Assembly: GCA_002491905.1 (NCBI GenBank) | Contig: DKWV01000021.1 | Span: forward strand, 1-30,891 | Direction of reading: 5' to 3' | Source: Lachnospiraceae bacterium UBA7143 | GTDB lineage: Bacteria > Bacillota > Clostridia > Lachnospirales > Lachnospiraceae | Length of the DNA stretch: 30,891 nt | Part shown: positions 22,085 to 30,852 of the stretch, piece after piece | Numbering within the stretch: the first letter of the stretch is position 1 | How the letters are laid out: each line of letters begins with the position of its first letter | The notes under the pieces: generated by a model | Databases searched by the model: none | The model's input: only the letters and a program-made list of their open reading frames with translations | What the model was told of the DNA's origin: nothing | Made by a program: the position numbers and the translations under genes

Positions 22085-24220
22085 CTATCTCCTTTCTCCG
22101 TCGTGCATCAGCAGTCCGGCAATATCCAGGATCAGTGCAATGCTTCCGTCACCAAGCTGCGTACAACCCGAAAGGCCTTTGACCTTTCTGACATATGAGG
22201 GGATCGGTTTGACCACGATCTCCTGCTCCTGCAGCAGTTTGTCAATCAGAACGCATACCTGACTGCCTTCATGCTCCAACACAACGATGATTCCTTCTTC
22301 AATCTTATCTATTGAATCAGGCAGATCATACCTTTGATTCAGGCGGATAAAGGGATAACACTCACCTCTCAGCACAATGTACTCCTCGCCGCTTGGCTCG
22401 CTGATGAGAGAATCCTCCCCCACTCTCACGAACTCCTTGATAGACGCCGTCTCAATCACAAACGGGGAATTACCTACCTGTACCACAATACCGTTGATAA
22501 TCGCAAGCGTAAGCGGAATCACCAGCGTCATCTCCGAGCCTTCAAATTCCACGCTGGAGATATCAAGCCTTCCGCTGATGGACTGGATGTTTTTCACCAC
22601 AACATCCATACCCACACCTCTGCCGGAGTACTCGGTTACCTCCTCCTTGGTGGAAAAGCCCGGCAGCGTGATAAACCGAAAGATCTCCTTCTCCGTAAAC
22701 TCGCTCATCGCCTTGTTCTCAATCAGTCCCTTATCGAGAGCTTTCTGGTAAAGCTTCTCCTTGCTCAGGCCTTTGCCGTCATCCTTGACGCTGATATAAA
22801 CCTTGCCGCCCTCGTTCTTCGCCTCCAGCGTAATCTTGCCCTTCGCCGGCTTGCCGATGGAAGTCCGGTCTTCCGGATTTTCCTCAATACCGTGATCCAC
22901 CGAATTTCTCACAAGGTGCATCAGCGGGTCGGTGATGTGCTCGATGATGTTCTTATCCACTTCCGTGTTCTCACCGATGACCTCAAGCTCAATGTCCTTA
23001 CCCAGCTTTCTGGATACGTCAAAAACGATTCTGCGCATCTTTTGGAATGTGTTGGTAAGCGGCATCATACGCATCGACATGATAACTTCCTGCAGCTCCG
23101 TCGTAATCTTGGAAAGCTGCCCGGATGCCTTCTGGAAATTGGAAAGCTCCAGCCCCGGCACCTTCAGATCCGGGTTCTGCAGTACCACCGCCTCCGCGAT
23201 TACCAGCTCACCGATCAGATCCATCAGTGCATCCATCTTCTCCACGTTCACGCTGATAATGCTCTGCTGCTTGGGCTGGTTCTTCGCCAGTGTCTTACCC
23301 TTGCCGGCCTCCTTGGTCTTAACCACATAGTCGCCGGGCTTGGGGCCTTCCTTCTTCGCCTCTTTATTATTTTCATCCTTCGTGGCCGCAGGCGCAGCTG
23401 CAGCCGGTTCTGCTTCCTCTCTGCCAAACTCACTGAGCGCCCTGCCGTACTCCTCCTTGGAGAGCTCGTCAAAGTTGATCTCCTCCGCCTCGGAGCTGTC
23501 GATCAGCGCGATGACTTCCTCCTTGGAGCTCTTCGTCTGCAGCAGCATGTGAAAGCCCTCTGCCACAATCACATCCGCACTGGCCTCGTTGGAGAGAATA
23601 TCGTCCGGCGTGTAGAGCAGATCTTCAGCCACCTCCTTCAAAGCGTAGGTTGCCGAATAAGCCCTCAGATTGCTCATCTGCGTATCGCTTCTATAATGAA
23701 TGGATATCCGATAAAAATGACTGTCATCACCCGCCACCGGCGTGATATAAAACTGTGTCGGTTCCACATGCTTGTTTGCCTGCGGCATCTGAATACCCTG
23801 TTTCGTGATCTCGCCTTTTAAACGGCCGAGAAATTCATCCAGATCCTCCACAAGTTGTTTTTCATCACCATCCGGCGTTTCGCCGTTCTTCAGCTTGTCA
23901 AGCTCACCCGTCACAAAGTCCGAAACCGCAAGCACCTTCTCCACCAGTTCCATATGCGGCACGTCATCGGGGTGGGATTCTCTCAGGTAGTAAAATACAT
24001 CTTCCAGTTTATGAGTCACTTTCGTGATGTTCTCATACATCAAAACGCCTGAGGAACCTTTAATGGTGTGCATGACGCGGAAAATCTCATTGATATCGTC
24101 ATCATCGAAGCAGTCAGCATCCTGTTTTTCCAGTATTATGCCTTCCAGTTTTTCCAAAAGCTGTCCGCTCTCGTACAAAAATATGTCAAGCATACTTTCT
24201 GTGTTGAATTCTTCTGCCAT
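22085..24220 (-). CDS. cheA: CheA chemotaxis histidine kinase
   Basis: A 711-residue CheA with all five domains: P1 HPt (about 1-110) with phosphorylated H51 in VMHTIKGSSG; a P2 CheY/CheB-docking region (about 165-255); an Ala/Lys-rich linker; P3 dimerisation (MDALMDLIGELVIAEAVV); P4 ATPase with HLVRNSVDHGIE (N box), DDGKGL (G1) and GRGVGMDVV (G2); and a C-terminal P5 CheW-like domain that joins the receptor array. GAGGAGG precedes the ATG. It lies between the CheY-like receiver and CheW. In the same operon, CheB, CheY and two receiver-HD-GYP proteins are all possible phosphate acceptors. Confidence 0.97.
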   Translation of the reverse strand: MAEEFNTESMLDIFLYESGQLLEKLEGIILEKQDADCFDDDDINEIFRVMHTIKGSSGVLMYENITKVTHKLEDVFYYLRESHPDDVPHMELVEKVLAVSDFVTGELDKLKNGETPDGDEKQLVEDLDEFLGRLKGEITKQGIQMPQANKHVEPTQFYITPVAGDDSHFYRISIHYRSDTQMSNLRAYSATYALKEVAEDLLYTPDDILSNEASADVIVAEGFHMLLQTKSSKEEVIALIDSSEAEEINFDELSKEEYGRALSEFGREEAEPAAAAPAATKDENNKEAKKEGPKPGDYVVKTKEAGKGKTLAKNQPKQQSIISVNVEKMDALMDLIGELVIAEAVVLQNPDLKVPGLELSNFQKASGQLSKITTELQEVIMSMRMMPLTNTFQKMRRIVFDVSRKLGKDIELEVIGENTEVDKNIIEHITDPLMHLVRNSVDHGIEENPEDRTSIGKPAKGKITLEAKNEGGKVYISVKDDGKGLSKEKLYQKALDKGLIENKAMSEFTEKEIFRFITLPGFSTKEEVTEYSGRGVGMDVVVKNIQSISGRLDISSVEFEGSEMTLVIPLTLAIINGIVVQVGNSPFVIETASIKEFVRVGEDSLISEPSGEEYIVLRGECYPFIRLNQRYDLPDSIDKIEEGIIVVLEHEGSQVCVLIDKLLQEQEIVVKPIPSYVRKVKGLSGCTQLGDGSIALILDIAGLLMHDGERR

Positions 24221-24245
24221 ATTTCCTCCTCATCTTAAGGATTTT

Positions 24246-24638
24246 CTAAATCAGCCCCAGCTTTTTTAATACCTTTTCAAACTTCTCCACATCTATCGGT
24301 TTTCCGGCATAGGCTTCACATCCAAGCTCGAACGCCATCTTAACATTGCGTTCGTCATTCAGCGCCGTGGTCATTATGACTTTCACACGCTTGCTCTTGG
24401 GAATGCCCTTCTGCGCCTCAATATCCCGGATCGCCTTAAGTACCTGATACCCGTCCATAACCGGCATCATGACATCCAGACATGCCAAATCATACGGCTC
24501 CCCGTCTTCCAGCGCCATCATAAAAGCATCCACAGCCTCTTCGCCATCCACCATCACGTCACATTCTCCGTAACGTGAGAGCTGCTTATCCATAAACTTA
24601 CGGCTGGCGAAGTCATCCTCAGCCAACAAAATCTTCAT
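24246..24638 (-). CDS. CheY-like single-domain response regulator
   Basis: A 130-residue stand-alone receiver. Acidic residues EDD at 7-9, phospho-acceptor D55 within CLDVMMPVMDG, the switch Thr in MTTALN and the conserved Lys in GKPID are all present. The sequence begins MKILLAEDDFASRKFMDKQL, closer to Lachnospiraceae two-component receivers than to motor-binding CheY, so it may not bind a flagellar switch. AAAGGAGC precedes the ATG. It lies 25 bases before CheA and follows CheB in the operon. It could act as output, or as a phosphate sink. Confidence 0.93.
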   Translation of the reverse strand: MKILLAEDDFASRKFMDKQLSRYGECDVMVDGEEAVDAFMMALEDGEPYDLACLDVMMPVMDGYQVLKAIRDIEAQKGIPKSKRVKVIMTTALNDERNVKMAFELGCEAYAGKPIDVEKFEKVLKKLGLI

Positions 24639-24670
24639 ATGCGCTCAGCTCCTTTCTTCAAAAGTAGTAT

Positions 24671-25696
24671 CTATTTGCTCAACAGGCTGTAAATCTTCCC
24701 TGCAATTGCCGTAATCGGAGCCTGCTGCTGCACCGCGCCGATGTCAAAGGCTACCTTCGGCATACCGTAAACAACACAGGTCGCCTCGTCCTGCCCAACG
24801 GTCAGCGCACCAGCGTTACGCATCTCCAGAAGTCCCTTGGCGCCGTCGGCTCCCATTCCCGTCAGGATCGCTCCTACCGCCTTGTTTCCCGCCGCCTTGG
24901 CCACGGAACTGAACAGCACATCCACGGAAGGGCAGTGTCCGCTCACCCTCTCCGTGCCACGGCACTCCACCTGGTAACCGTCACCCACCTTCACAAGCCG
25001 CATCTGCCTGTCGCCCGGCGCGATCAGCACCTGACCCTGCATCACGCGGTCACCCGTCTCTGCTTCCTTACATGCCACCTCACACTGGTTGTTGAGGCGC
25101 TCCGCATACATCTTTGTAAACCCGGGCGGCATATGCTGCACAATGACAACGCCCGGAATGTCTCTCTTGAATCTCTTCACCACTTCGAAAATAGCCTCGG
25201 TTCCTCCCGTGGAGGCGCCGATCGCAACGATGCGGTCCTTCCCACCCACAACAGGGACATGGTTCACAACTGCCGTGCTGTCTACCCTTTTCAGTCTGCC
25301 TACCTTTGCAGTGGAGGCGATTTTAACCTTCGCCGCCAGTTCCTGTGTCAGGAAATCATTTAACTGTTCCCTGGTCAGGTTCGCCGGTTTATTCACAAAA
25401 TCGACGGCACCCGCCTCAAGGGCATCAAAAACTTTATTATTCAACGCGCTTATCATAACTACCGGCAAAGGGTACTGGGGCATAAGCCTCTTTAAAAACT
25501 CTATGCCGTTCATCCGGGGCATCTCCACATCCAATGTCATCACATCGGGCTTAAACTTCAGTATCGCATCCCTTGCGGCATAGACATCCTCCACATCCGC
25601 CACCACTTCAATATTCGGATCAGAGTTCAGCCCCTGCACAAGCAGCTTGCGGAACATCAGCGAATCATCCACAACCAACACTCTAATCGGTTTCAT
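24671..25696 (-). CDS. cheB: CheB protein-glutamate methylesterase/deamidase
   Basis: A 341-residue CheB that removes methyl groups from receptor glutamates, resetting adaptation. The receiver (1-115) has acceptor D56 in LDVEMPRMNG. The C-terminal esterase (about 150-340) has the catalytic triad S162 in GASTGG, H188 in QHMPPG and D284 in GMGADG. The ATG at 25696 is chosen because AGGAG lies 8 bases upstream; a GTG at 25705 would add three residues. It follows CheR by 11 bases. With CheR it gives the array a complete methylation system. Confidence 0.96.
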   Translation of the reverse strand: MKPIRVLVVDDSLMFRKLLVQGLNSDPNIEVVADVEDVYAARDAILKFKPDVMTLDVEMPRMNGIEFLKRLMPQYPLPVVMISALNNKVFDALEAGAVDFVNKPANLTREQLNDFLTQELAAKVKIASTAKVGRLKRVDSTAVVNHVPVVGGKDRIVAIGASTGGTEAIFEVVKRFKRDIPGVVIVQHMPPGFTKMYAERLNNQCEVACKEAETGDRVMQGQVLIAPGDRQMRLVKVGDGYQVECRGTERVSGHCPSVDVLFSSVAKAAGNKAVGAILTGMGADGAKGLLEMRNAGALTVGQDEATCVVYGMPKVAFDIGAVQQQAPITAIAGKIYSLLSK

Positions 25697-25707
25697 GTCC
25701 TGCACTC

Positions 25708-26511
25708 CTATTTTCTGTAAATTGAGGGTTGAACATAATTAAATTTTACCATCTGCCGGTCCAGTCTCTCCGTCAACCCGATAAAGAGATAACCGCCCGG
25801 CTCCATGTGATCATAAATCCTCTCAACAAGCGGATACTTAATGTCATCCTGAAAATAAATCATCACATTACGCAAAAACACAATGTGGAATTTCTTCTTG
25901 AATTTAATGGGATCCATCAGGTTAAACTGTTTAAAAATCACCTGCTTTTTCAGTTCATCCTTCACCCGGAACTCATCCTGGCTGATCTGTTTAAAATAGT
26001 GCCTTTTCCAGTTTACCGGCAGAGGATCAATGTCATCCTTCAAATATACTCCCTTGGATGCATAGTCCAGAACTCTCATAGAAATATCTGTCGCCAGAAG
26101 TCTCGTATCCCACCCGGAATGGTTAATGCCAAAAAAATCATTGATGATCATAGCCAGCGTATACGGTTCCTCCCCCGTGGAGGACGCGCCGCACCAGACC
26201 CTCAAATCCTTCGTACCCATCGTCTTGCTTTTCGCCCACGGAAGCGCCACGTTTTTCAAAAACTCAAAATGTTCGCTCTCGCGCATAAAATATGTATGGT
26301 TTGTGGTGAGAATGTTGACCATATCCGTGGCCTCACTGCCATGTGGATTCTTCTCCACCTTCGCCATAAATTCATTATAATTCGCATAACCGTTGCGGGC
26401 CAGATAATTCTCCATCCGTCCGCCTACCAGCACTCTTTTCTGACTCAGATCAATGCCATAGTGCTTCTTTACATAAGTAACTATCCTTTGGAACTCACCG
26501 TCGGTAAGCAT
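25708..26511 (-). CDS. cheR: CheR chemoreceptor methyltransferase
   Basis: A 267-residue SAM-dependent O-methyltransferase that methylates receptor glutamates. The N-terminal helical domain (1-80) precedes a Rossmann domain with VWCGASSTGEEPYTLAM (SAM site) and FLRNVMIYF. The C-terminal beta-subdomain that docks onto receptor tails is not obvious, in keeping with the lack of a pentapeptide on the neighbouring receptor. GGGAGG lies 8 bases before the ATG. Operon position is between the degenerate HD-GYP gene and CheB. Confidence 0.95.
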   Translation of the reverse strand: MLTDGEFQRIVTYVKKHYGIDLSQKRVLVGGRMENYLARNGYANYNEFMAKVEKNPHGSEATDMVNILTTNHTYFMRESEHFEFLKNVALPWAKSKTMGTKDLRVWCGASSTGEEPYTLAMIINDFFGINHSGWDTRLLATDISMRVLDYASKGVYLKDDIDPLPVNWKRHYFKQISQDEFRVKDELKKQVIFKQFNLMDPIKFKKKFHIVFLRNVMIYFQDDIKYPLVERIYDHMEPGGYLFIGLTERLDRQMVKFNYVQPSIYRK

Positions 26512-26566
26512 TTCCTTTACCTCCCCAAATTACCACTTTTAATTAAAGCATAGAATTTCATAAAAG

Positions 26567-27643
26567 TCAATTTGTTCTCATCCGGTTCCAAAGCTTTTCA
26601 AAAACCTGTATAACATCGGGATCATAGTAAGTACCGCTCCTTTCGCTGATCCTCTTTTGTCCTTCCTCCGAGGAGCAGGCAGCCTCCCCGTATCTGGGCG
26701 CCGTCATCTCGTCAAAGTCATTGGCCACAGCCACGATCCGCGCCTCCAGCGGAATCTCGCCGCCGGACAGAGCCGGATAACCGGAGCCATCCCAGTGCGC
26801 GTGATGGCATCCTGCAATCCTCCTCGTCATCTCCAGCGCGCCGCTGCTCTCCTGATCCAAGCCGAATTCTCCGATCACATCATCACCAAATTTCGTACAT
26901 TTTTCAATGTATTCCAAATTTTGTCTGTCCGGCCCGCCGTCGTCCGCGATCTCCTCCTCCGACATCAGGAATCTTCCCACGTCGTGAAGCCTCGCCGCAA
27001 TGCCAATATTCTCTACAAACTCATCTGTCACTTCATTCTCAAAAGCAGGGTAGAACTGCATGCCCTGTGCAAGAAGCTTGCAGTTATATGCCACATTGCT
27101 CCGATGCGCCCCCTTATCGTCGTCCTTCTTTTTCATAATCCGCGAGAGTGCCCGCAGCACATTGGTATGCTCCCTCTCGATCTGGTTCTTCTGGTCTTCC
27201 ACGAGCCGGTGCATCATGCGGTTATAGTCCGCCATCTCCTGCCGGAGCCGATAGCTGCTCAAATGGTTGTTCACTCGCATCAGGACCTCAATATTGTCGA
27301 AAGGCTTCGGTATAAAATCCACGGCTCCCGCCAGAAACGCCTCCTCCTTCTCCTTGCTGGTGTTTAGTACCGTGATAAAGATAAAGGGAATATCTCTGGT
27401 AGCCTGGTCACTTTTCAGCATTCTGCAGAACTCCAGCCCGTCAATCTCCGGCATGGACAAATCCGAAAGAATGAGATCCGGTCTGGTCTGCTTCATCAGC
27501 TCCAGTGCCTCCTGCACGCTTAAAGCCGTCATTGCCTCATACCCCTCATGTGTGAGAATGTTTTCCAGAATGGTTACATTCACACTGATATCATCCACGA
27601 TCAGAATGGCAGGCGCGTTTTTCTTAACATTTTCTGTCTCCAT
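26567..27643 (-). CDS. receiver-HD-GYP protein with degenerate metal site
   Basis: A 358-residue response regulator. The receiver (1-130) is intact with D61 as acceptor. The HD-GYP domain (about 150-355) is recognisable but altered: the HD pair is kept (H220-D221 in LHDVGR) but its usual Lys is R224, the KTH His is C249, H280-H281 and WDGSGYP are kept, and the metal-binding Asp of the IAD motif is N308 in VANDFD. Cyclic-di-GMP hydrolysis is therefore doubtful; a binding or scaffold role, or altered metal use, is more likely. GGAGGAGG precedes the ATG. Its intact counterpart opens the same operon. Confidence 0.9.
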   Translation of the reverse strand: METENVKKNAPAILIVDDISVNVTILENILTHEGYEAMTALSVQEALELMKQTRPDLILSDLSMPEIDGLEFCRMLKSDQATRDIPFIFITVLNTSKEKEEAFLAGAVDFIPKPFDNIEVLMRVNNHLSSYRLRQEMADYNRMMHRLVEDQKNQIEREHTNVLRALSRIMKKKDDDKGAHRSNVAYNCKLLAQGMQFYPAFENEVTDEFVENIGIAARLHDVGRFLMSEEEIADDGGPDRQNLEYIEKCTKFGDDVIGEFGLDQESSGALEMTRRIAGCHHAHWDGSGYPALSGGEIPLEARIVAVANDFDEMTAPRYGEAACSSEEGQKRISERSGTYYDPDVIQVFEKLWNRMRTN

Positions 27644-27691
27644 CGCTTTCCTCCTCCGCGACTGTTCAGTGCCTTTACAGTTATCCTCCTG

Positions 27692-29143
27692 CTACTCTAA
27701 GGTCCACAGATCTCCGATCCGCTCTGTGATCGCGTCCTTCAATCTGCCGTACATATCCATGCTCTTCTCGTAATTGGCTTTCCTGATCGCCATCTCCATG
27801 CGCAGCTCCTGGCGCTTTAAATCCTCGTCCCCCGACGATTCGATCAGCGCTTTAAGCGTAGATGCCAGAAGCTCCGCCTTATCCCAGGCGCCCATCTCGA
27901 TCGAAAGCACAAGCTTATCCATGCGCTTCTTTAATTCTTCCCTGTTTTCCGTCTCTCCGAACTGCATGAGACGGTCCACATTCTGTCCTTCCCCTTCTTT
28001 CATGTACTCGGACCAGTTCACATAGACCTGGCTCTGCTTGTCGTCGAGTACCTGCTCGCTCTTGAGTTTCACGGAAAAGGAAAAGGTGCTCCCTTTCCCT
28101 TTCTCACTCTCCACATGGATATCGCCGTGCATCAGCTCCACAAGCTGTTTAGTAATGGCAAGCCCCAGTCCCGTCCCGCCAAAACGTCTGGTAATCGAAG
28201 CGTCCACCTGACTGAAGCTCTGGAACAGGCGGTCCTGCTCCTTCTGGGAAATGCCGATACCGCTGTCTCTCACCATAAAAAACAGCTCCACCTCGTCATT
28301 TACCCGTCTGGTCATACCTACCACTAAATTGACATAACCCACCATCGTAAATTTGATGGCGTTTGAAAGAAGATTATTCAGAACCTGAACCAGGCGAAGC
28401 TCATCACCGATCAGCTTCCGTGGAATCTTCTCGTCAATATCCACGCTCATGTGAAGTTCCTTCTTATTCACCACCGCGCTGTGGGTCGCGACCACCTTAT
28501 CCATCATCTCCTGAAAATCAAAGGGTTTTTCGTCTATCACGAATTTGCCGGATTCCAGCTTCGCAAAGTCAAGGATATCATTGATGATCGTCAACATATT
28601 GTCGCAGCAGCTTAAGACAATATCGAGCGTTTTTTTCTGATCGGGATCCGTAACTTCCTCCACAAGCTCCATCACATGCCCCTTAATCCCGTTGACAGGG
28701 GTACGCAGCTCATGCGTCACATTCGCCGTAAATTCATTTCTGGCCCGGTTGTTCTCGCTCTCCTTCTCCTTCAGCTCGCGGATCCGCATGTTCATATTTT
28801 TCTGTGCGGAAATATCCTCCGCGAGAAGCAGATAGGCATCCATCCCGTCCTCCGGGAAAATACGGACATTGACAGAAAAGCAGGAGTTATTGCTCCTGTA
28901 CATCGTCATCTCCTTAACGCCCTTCATGCTCGTTTTCACAAAAGTAATGAACCCGTCCGGCTTGTTGGGGAAATCCTGTCTGAATATCTGGGACATAGTG
29001 CATCTTGTCAGTTTATCCCTGTCGTATTCCAGTCTGGCAGCCGCCGTCTGGTTGCCGTAAAGTATATTGCCTTCCTCGTTGAAGAGCAGGACGAGTTCTA
29101 TCGTTTCATCCGCGATCCGGGAACTTAACCATTCAAATTCCAT
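27692..29143 (-). CDS. cytoplasmic PAS-domain sensor histidine kinase
   Basis: A 483-residue hybrid-type kinase without membrane helices. A PAS domain covers about 1-115 (LVLLFNEEGNILYGNQTAAARL), a short coiled coil 115-135, HisKA 135-200 with H144 in ANVTHELRTPVNG, and HATPase about 245-365 with N box NNLLSNAIKFT, G1 DSGIGI, F box FQSFSQVD and G2 GGTGLGLAI. The last 110 residues are a helical extension of unknown use. It lies 9 bases after the HPt gene and before a receiver-HD-GYP gene, so the set could form a phosphorelay inside the chemosensory operon. The signal must be cytoplasmic. Confidence 0.94.
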   Translation of the reverse strand: MEFEWLSSRIADETIELVLLFNEEGNILYGNQTAAARLEYDRDKLTRCTMSQIFRQDFPNKPDGFITFVKTSMKGVKEMTMYRSNNSCFSVNVRIFPEDGMDAYLLLAEDISAQKNMNMRIRELKEKESENNRARNEFTANVTHELRTPVNGIKGHVMELVEEVTDPDQKKTLDIVLSCCDNMLTIINDILDFAKLESGKFVIDEKPFDFQEMMDKVVATHSAVVNKKELHMSVDIDEKIPRKLIGDELRLVQVLNNLLSNAIKFTMVGYVNLVVGMTRRVNDEVELFFMVRDSGIGISQKEQDRLFQSFSQVDASITRRFGGTGLGLAITKQLVELMHGDIHVESEKGKGSTFSFSVKLKSEQVLDDKQSQVYVNWSEYMKEGEGQNVDRLMQFGETENREELKKRMDKLVLSIEMGAWDKAELLASTLKALIESSGDEDLKRQELRMEMAIRKANYEKSMDMYGRLKDAITERIGDLWTLE

Positions 29144-29152
29144 ACCTGCCTC

Positions 29153-29539
29153 CTATGGAGTCGGAATATTCTCATTGATCACAGCAATAAACTGCTCATA
29201 TACCGTTCTGATCTCCTGCCACAGCTCGTTCGCGCGTGCAGCGTCCACTTCCTCGGACTTTTTGTTTCTCAGCTCCTCCACAAGCGCCGACACCTTCTCG
29301 AAGATCGGCGTGAGGCCGAGATTTCCCACCACACCCTTCAGGGCATGGGCACACTTATATGCCTCCTCAAAGGCTCCCGCTTCCAGGTTTGTTCCGAGAT
29401 TTGCATAGTTCGGATCAGCCGGGAATTTTCCGAGAAACTTCTGGTAAATCGCATCATTGCCCATAAAACGTTTCAGTGTGGCCTCTACATCCGCACCGCA
29501 TTCCTCCAGCTGCCGTCTGAATTTGTCGTCCATAGCCAT
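29153..29539 (-). CDS. stand-alone histidine phosphotransfer (HPt) protein
   Basis: A 128-residue four-helix HPt domain with phosphorylatable H65 in the AHALKGVVGNLGL motif. It carries phosphate between receivers and kinases. The ATG at 29539 has AAAGGG nine bases upstream; a TTG at 29548 and an ATG at 29533 are alternatives. It lies 9 bases before the soluble histidine kinase, which itself has no receiver domain, so the partner receivers are most likely those of the two HD-GYP proteins or the CheY-like protein. Confidence 0.92.
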   Translation of the reverse strand: MAMDDKFRRQLEECGADVEATLKRFMGNDAIYQKFLGKFPADPNYANLGTNLEAGAFEEAYKCAHALKGVVGNLGLTPIFEKVSALVEELRNKKSEEVDAARANELWQEIRTVYEQFIAVINENIPTP

Positions 29540-29577
29540 AGTCTTCAACCCTTTCTTTTATTTTTCCTGCTTATACA

Positions 29578-29619
29578 CGAAAAAGACTGCAAAACAGTAT
29601 ACATTTGTTTTACAGTCTT
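29578..29619 (-). terminator. internal terminator/attenuator after the first HD-GYP gene
   Basis: On the minus strand AAGACTGTAAAACA pairs with TGTTTTGCAGTCTT (14 pairs with one G-U) around a 9-base loop, followed by TTTTCG. It lies 17 bases past the first gene, and no consensus promoter follows it, so it probably lowers but does not stop transcription into the HPt gene. Confidence 0.75.
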
Positions 29620-29635
29620 CGTCGTCTGATCTATC

Positions 29636-30730
29636 TTACGTAAAATTAAACATATTGATCACTTCAACAAGGTTGAAGAAATCTTCTTTTGCGAGTTTAA
29701 AGCACTCTATCACGTCCTCAGAAAACTGTCCGCATTCCCCATTCAAGATCATTTCATATGCTTCTGCATTGCTGTATGCACTTTTATATACCCTCTCGCT
29801 CACCAGCGCCTCATAAACATCGGCGATGGACACGATCTGCGCACTGATTGGAATTTCCTCTCCCGACAGGTGATCAGGGTATCCCTTTCCGTCGGCTCTC
29901 TCATGGTGATGTCGGCAGATCTCATAGCAGTACTGGTAAAACTCATCCGGATACTGCGGCTTGAAGGACTCCAGAATCTCACAGCCGATGGTGGTGTGGG
30001 TCTTCATCACCTCAAACTCTTCCGGTGTCAGCTTCCCGGGTTTTAACAGAATGGAATCCGGTATGCCGATCTTGCCTACGTCATGGAGCGCGGAGGCTCT
30101 CGCGATCTGATCAATCTGCACTGGCGTCAACCCGTACTTCGGGAAATATTTTGCAAGATACTTGAGCAGGATTCTGGTCAGGTACTTGATCCTCTTGACA
30201 TGGTCACCCGTCTCAATGCTTCTAAACTCCACCACAGAGCCGAGGGCATCGATCATGAACTCGTTGTTCTCGCGGATTGCCTTCTCCTGCTCCCGGATTT
30301 TCACTTCCTGTTCTTTCAGACGGATCTCCAGATTCTTCTTGCTCTGGTAAAGCTCAATGATGTTATTGGCACGTCTCTTGATAATGGCCGAATCGAAAGG
30401 CTTGTGCATCACATCCGCGATGCCGTACTCGTAAGCCTTCTCCTCACTCTCCTGGGGCGTCATGCTCGTAATCAGGATGACCGGAATCTTCTCTAAGAGC
30501 TCTTTCTCTTTCATATAGTCGAGCACACCGAAGCCATCCATGACCGGCATAATAACGTCAAGCAAAATCAACGCGATATTGTCATTCTTCTCTATCGCCT
30601 CAATCGCTTCCATCCCATTAGGCGCTTCCACGATATCGTAATCAGCATCGAACATCAGACTGAGTATCGTCCTGTTTACTTCCTCGTCATCCACGATCAG
30701 TATTTGCTGTCTGGTTGCGTTTTCGCTCAT
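29636..30730 (-). CDS. receiver-HD-GYP cyclic-di-GMP phosphodiesterase
   Basis: A 364-residue response regulator with an intact receiver (1-125, acceptor D58) and a coiled-coil linker (about 128-158). Its HD-GYP domain (about 160-355) has every expected residue: H216-D217 and K220 in LHDVGK, H245 in MKTH, HHHERADGKGYP from 274, and D304 in SIADVYEAL. Family members hydrolyse cyclic-di-GMP to GMP. The ATG at 30730 has GGAGGA very close upstream. First gene of the chemosensory operon, behind a perfect promoter. Confidence 0.94.
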   Translation of the reverse strand: MSENATRQQILIVDDEEVNRTILSLMFDADYDIVEAPNGMEAIEAIEKNDNIALILLDVIMPVMDGFGVLDYMKEKELLEKIPVILITSMTPQESEEKAYEYGIADVMHKPFDSAIIKRRANNIIELYQSKKNLEIRLKEQEVKIREQEKAIRENNEFMIDALGSVVEFRSIETGDHVKRIKYLTRILLKYLAKYFPKYGLTPVQIDQIARASALHDVGKIGIPDSILLKPGKLTPEEFEVMKTHTTIGCEILESFKPQYPDEFYQYCYEICRHHHERADGKGYPDHLSGEEIPISAQIVSIADVYEALVSERVYKSAYSNAEAYEMILNGECGQFSEDVIECFKLAKEDFFNLVEVINMFNFT

Positions 30731-30737
30731 ATCCTCC

Positions 30738-30764
30738 GATCAATCCGCCTGCAGGCGGCGGATC
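30738..30764. repeat. GC-rich perfect palindrome in the operon leader
   Basis: CCGCCTGCAGGCGG (30745-30758) is a perfect 14-base palindrome, framed by GATC/GATC and ATCCGCC/GGCGGAT pairings. It lies between a strong GGAGGG (around 30773) and the GGAGGA that abuts the ATG, and could form a leader structure controlling translation of the first HD-GYP gene. Confidence 0.6.
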
Positions 30765-30823
30765 TTCTCCCTCCTTTTCCCTGATTTTCTATGTACTGTC
30801 CGTCAACAATATATAACATACAA

Positions 30824-30852
30824 ATTATACATTTTTTTGCAGGGAATGTCAA
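30824..30852 (-). promoter_or_regulatory. perfect sigma-A promoter of the chemosensory operon
   Basis: On the minus strand TTGACA (30847-30852), 17 bases, then TATAAT (30824-30829). Transcription would start near 30817, leaving a leader of about 87 bases. The remaining 39 bases to the window edge show no gene. Confidence 0.9.

Noticed and set aside
22334..23821. 495-codon open frame on the plus strand opposite cheA
   Set aside because: It is the antisense shadow of a well-supported cheA gene, with Arg/His/Leu-rich composition, no ribosome site and no recognisable domain.
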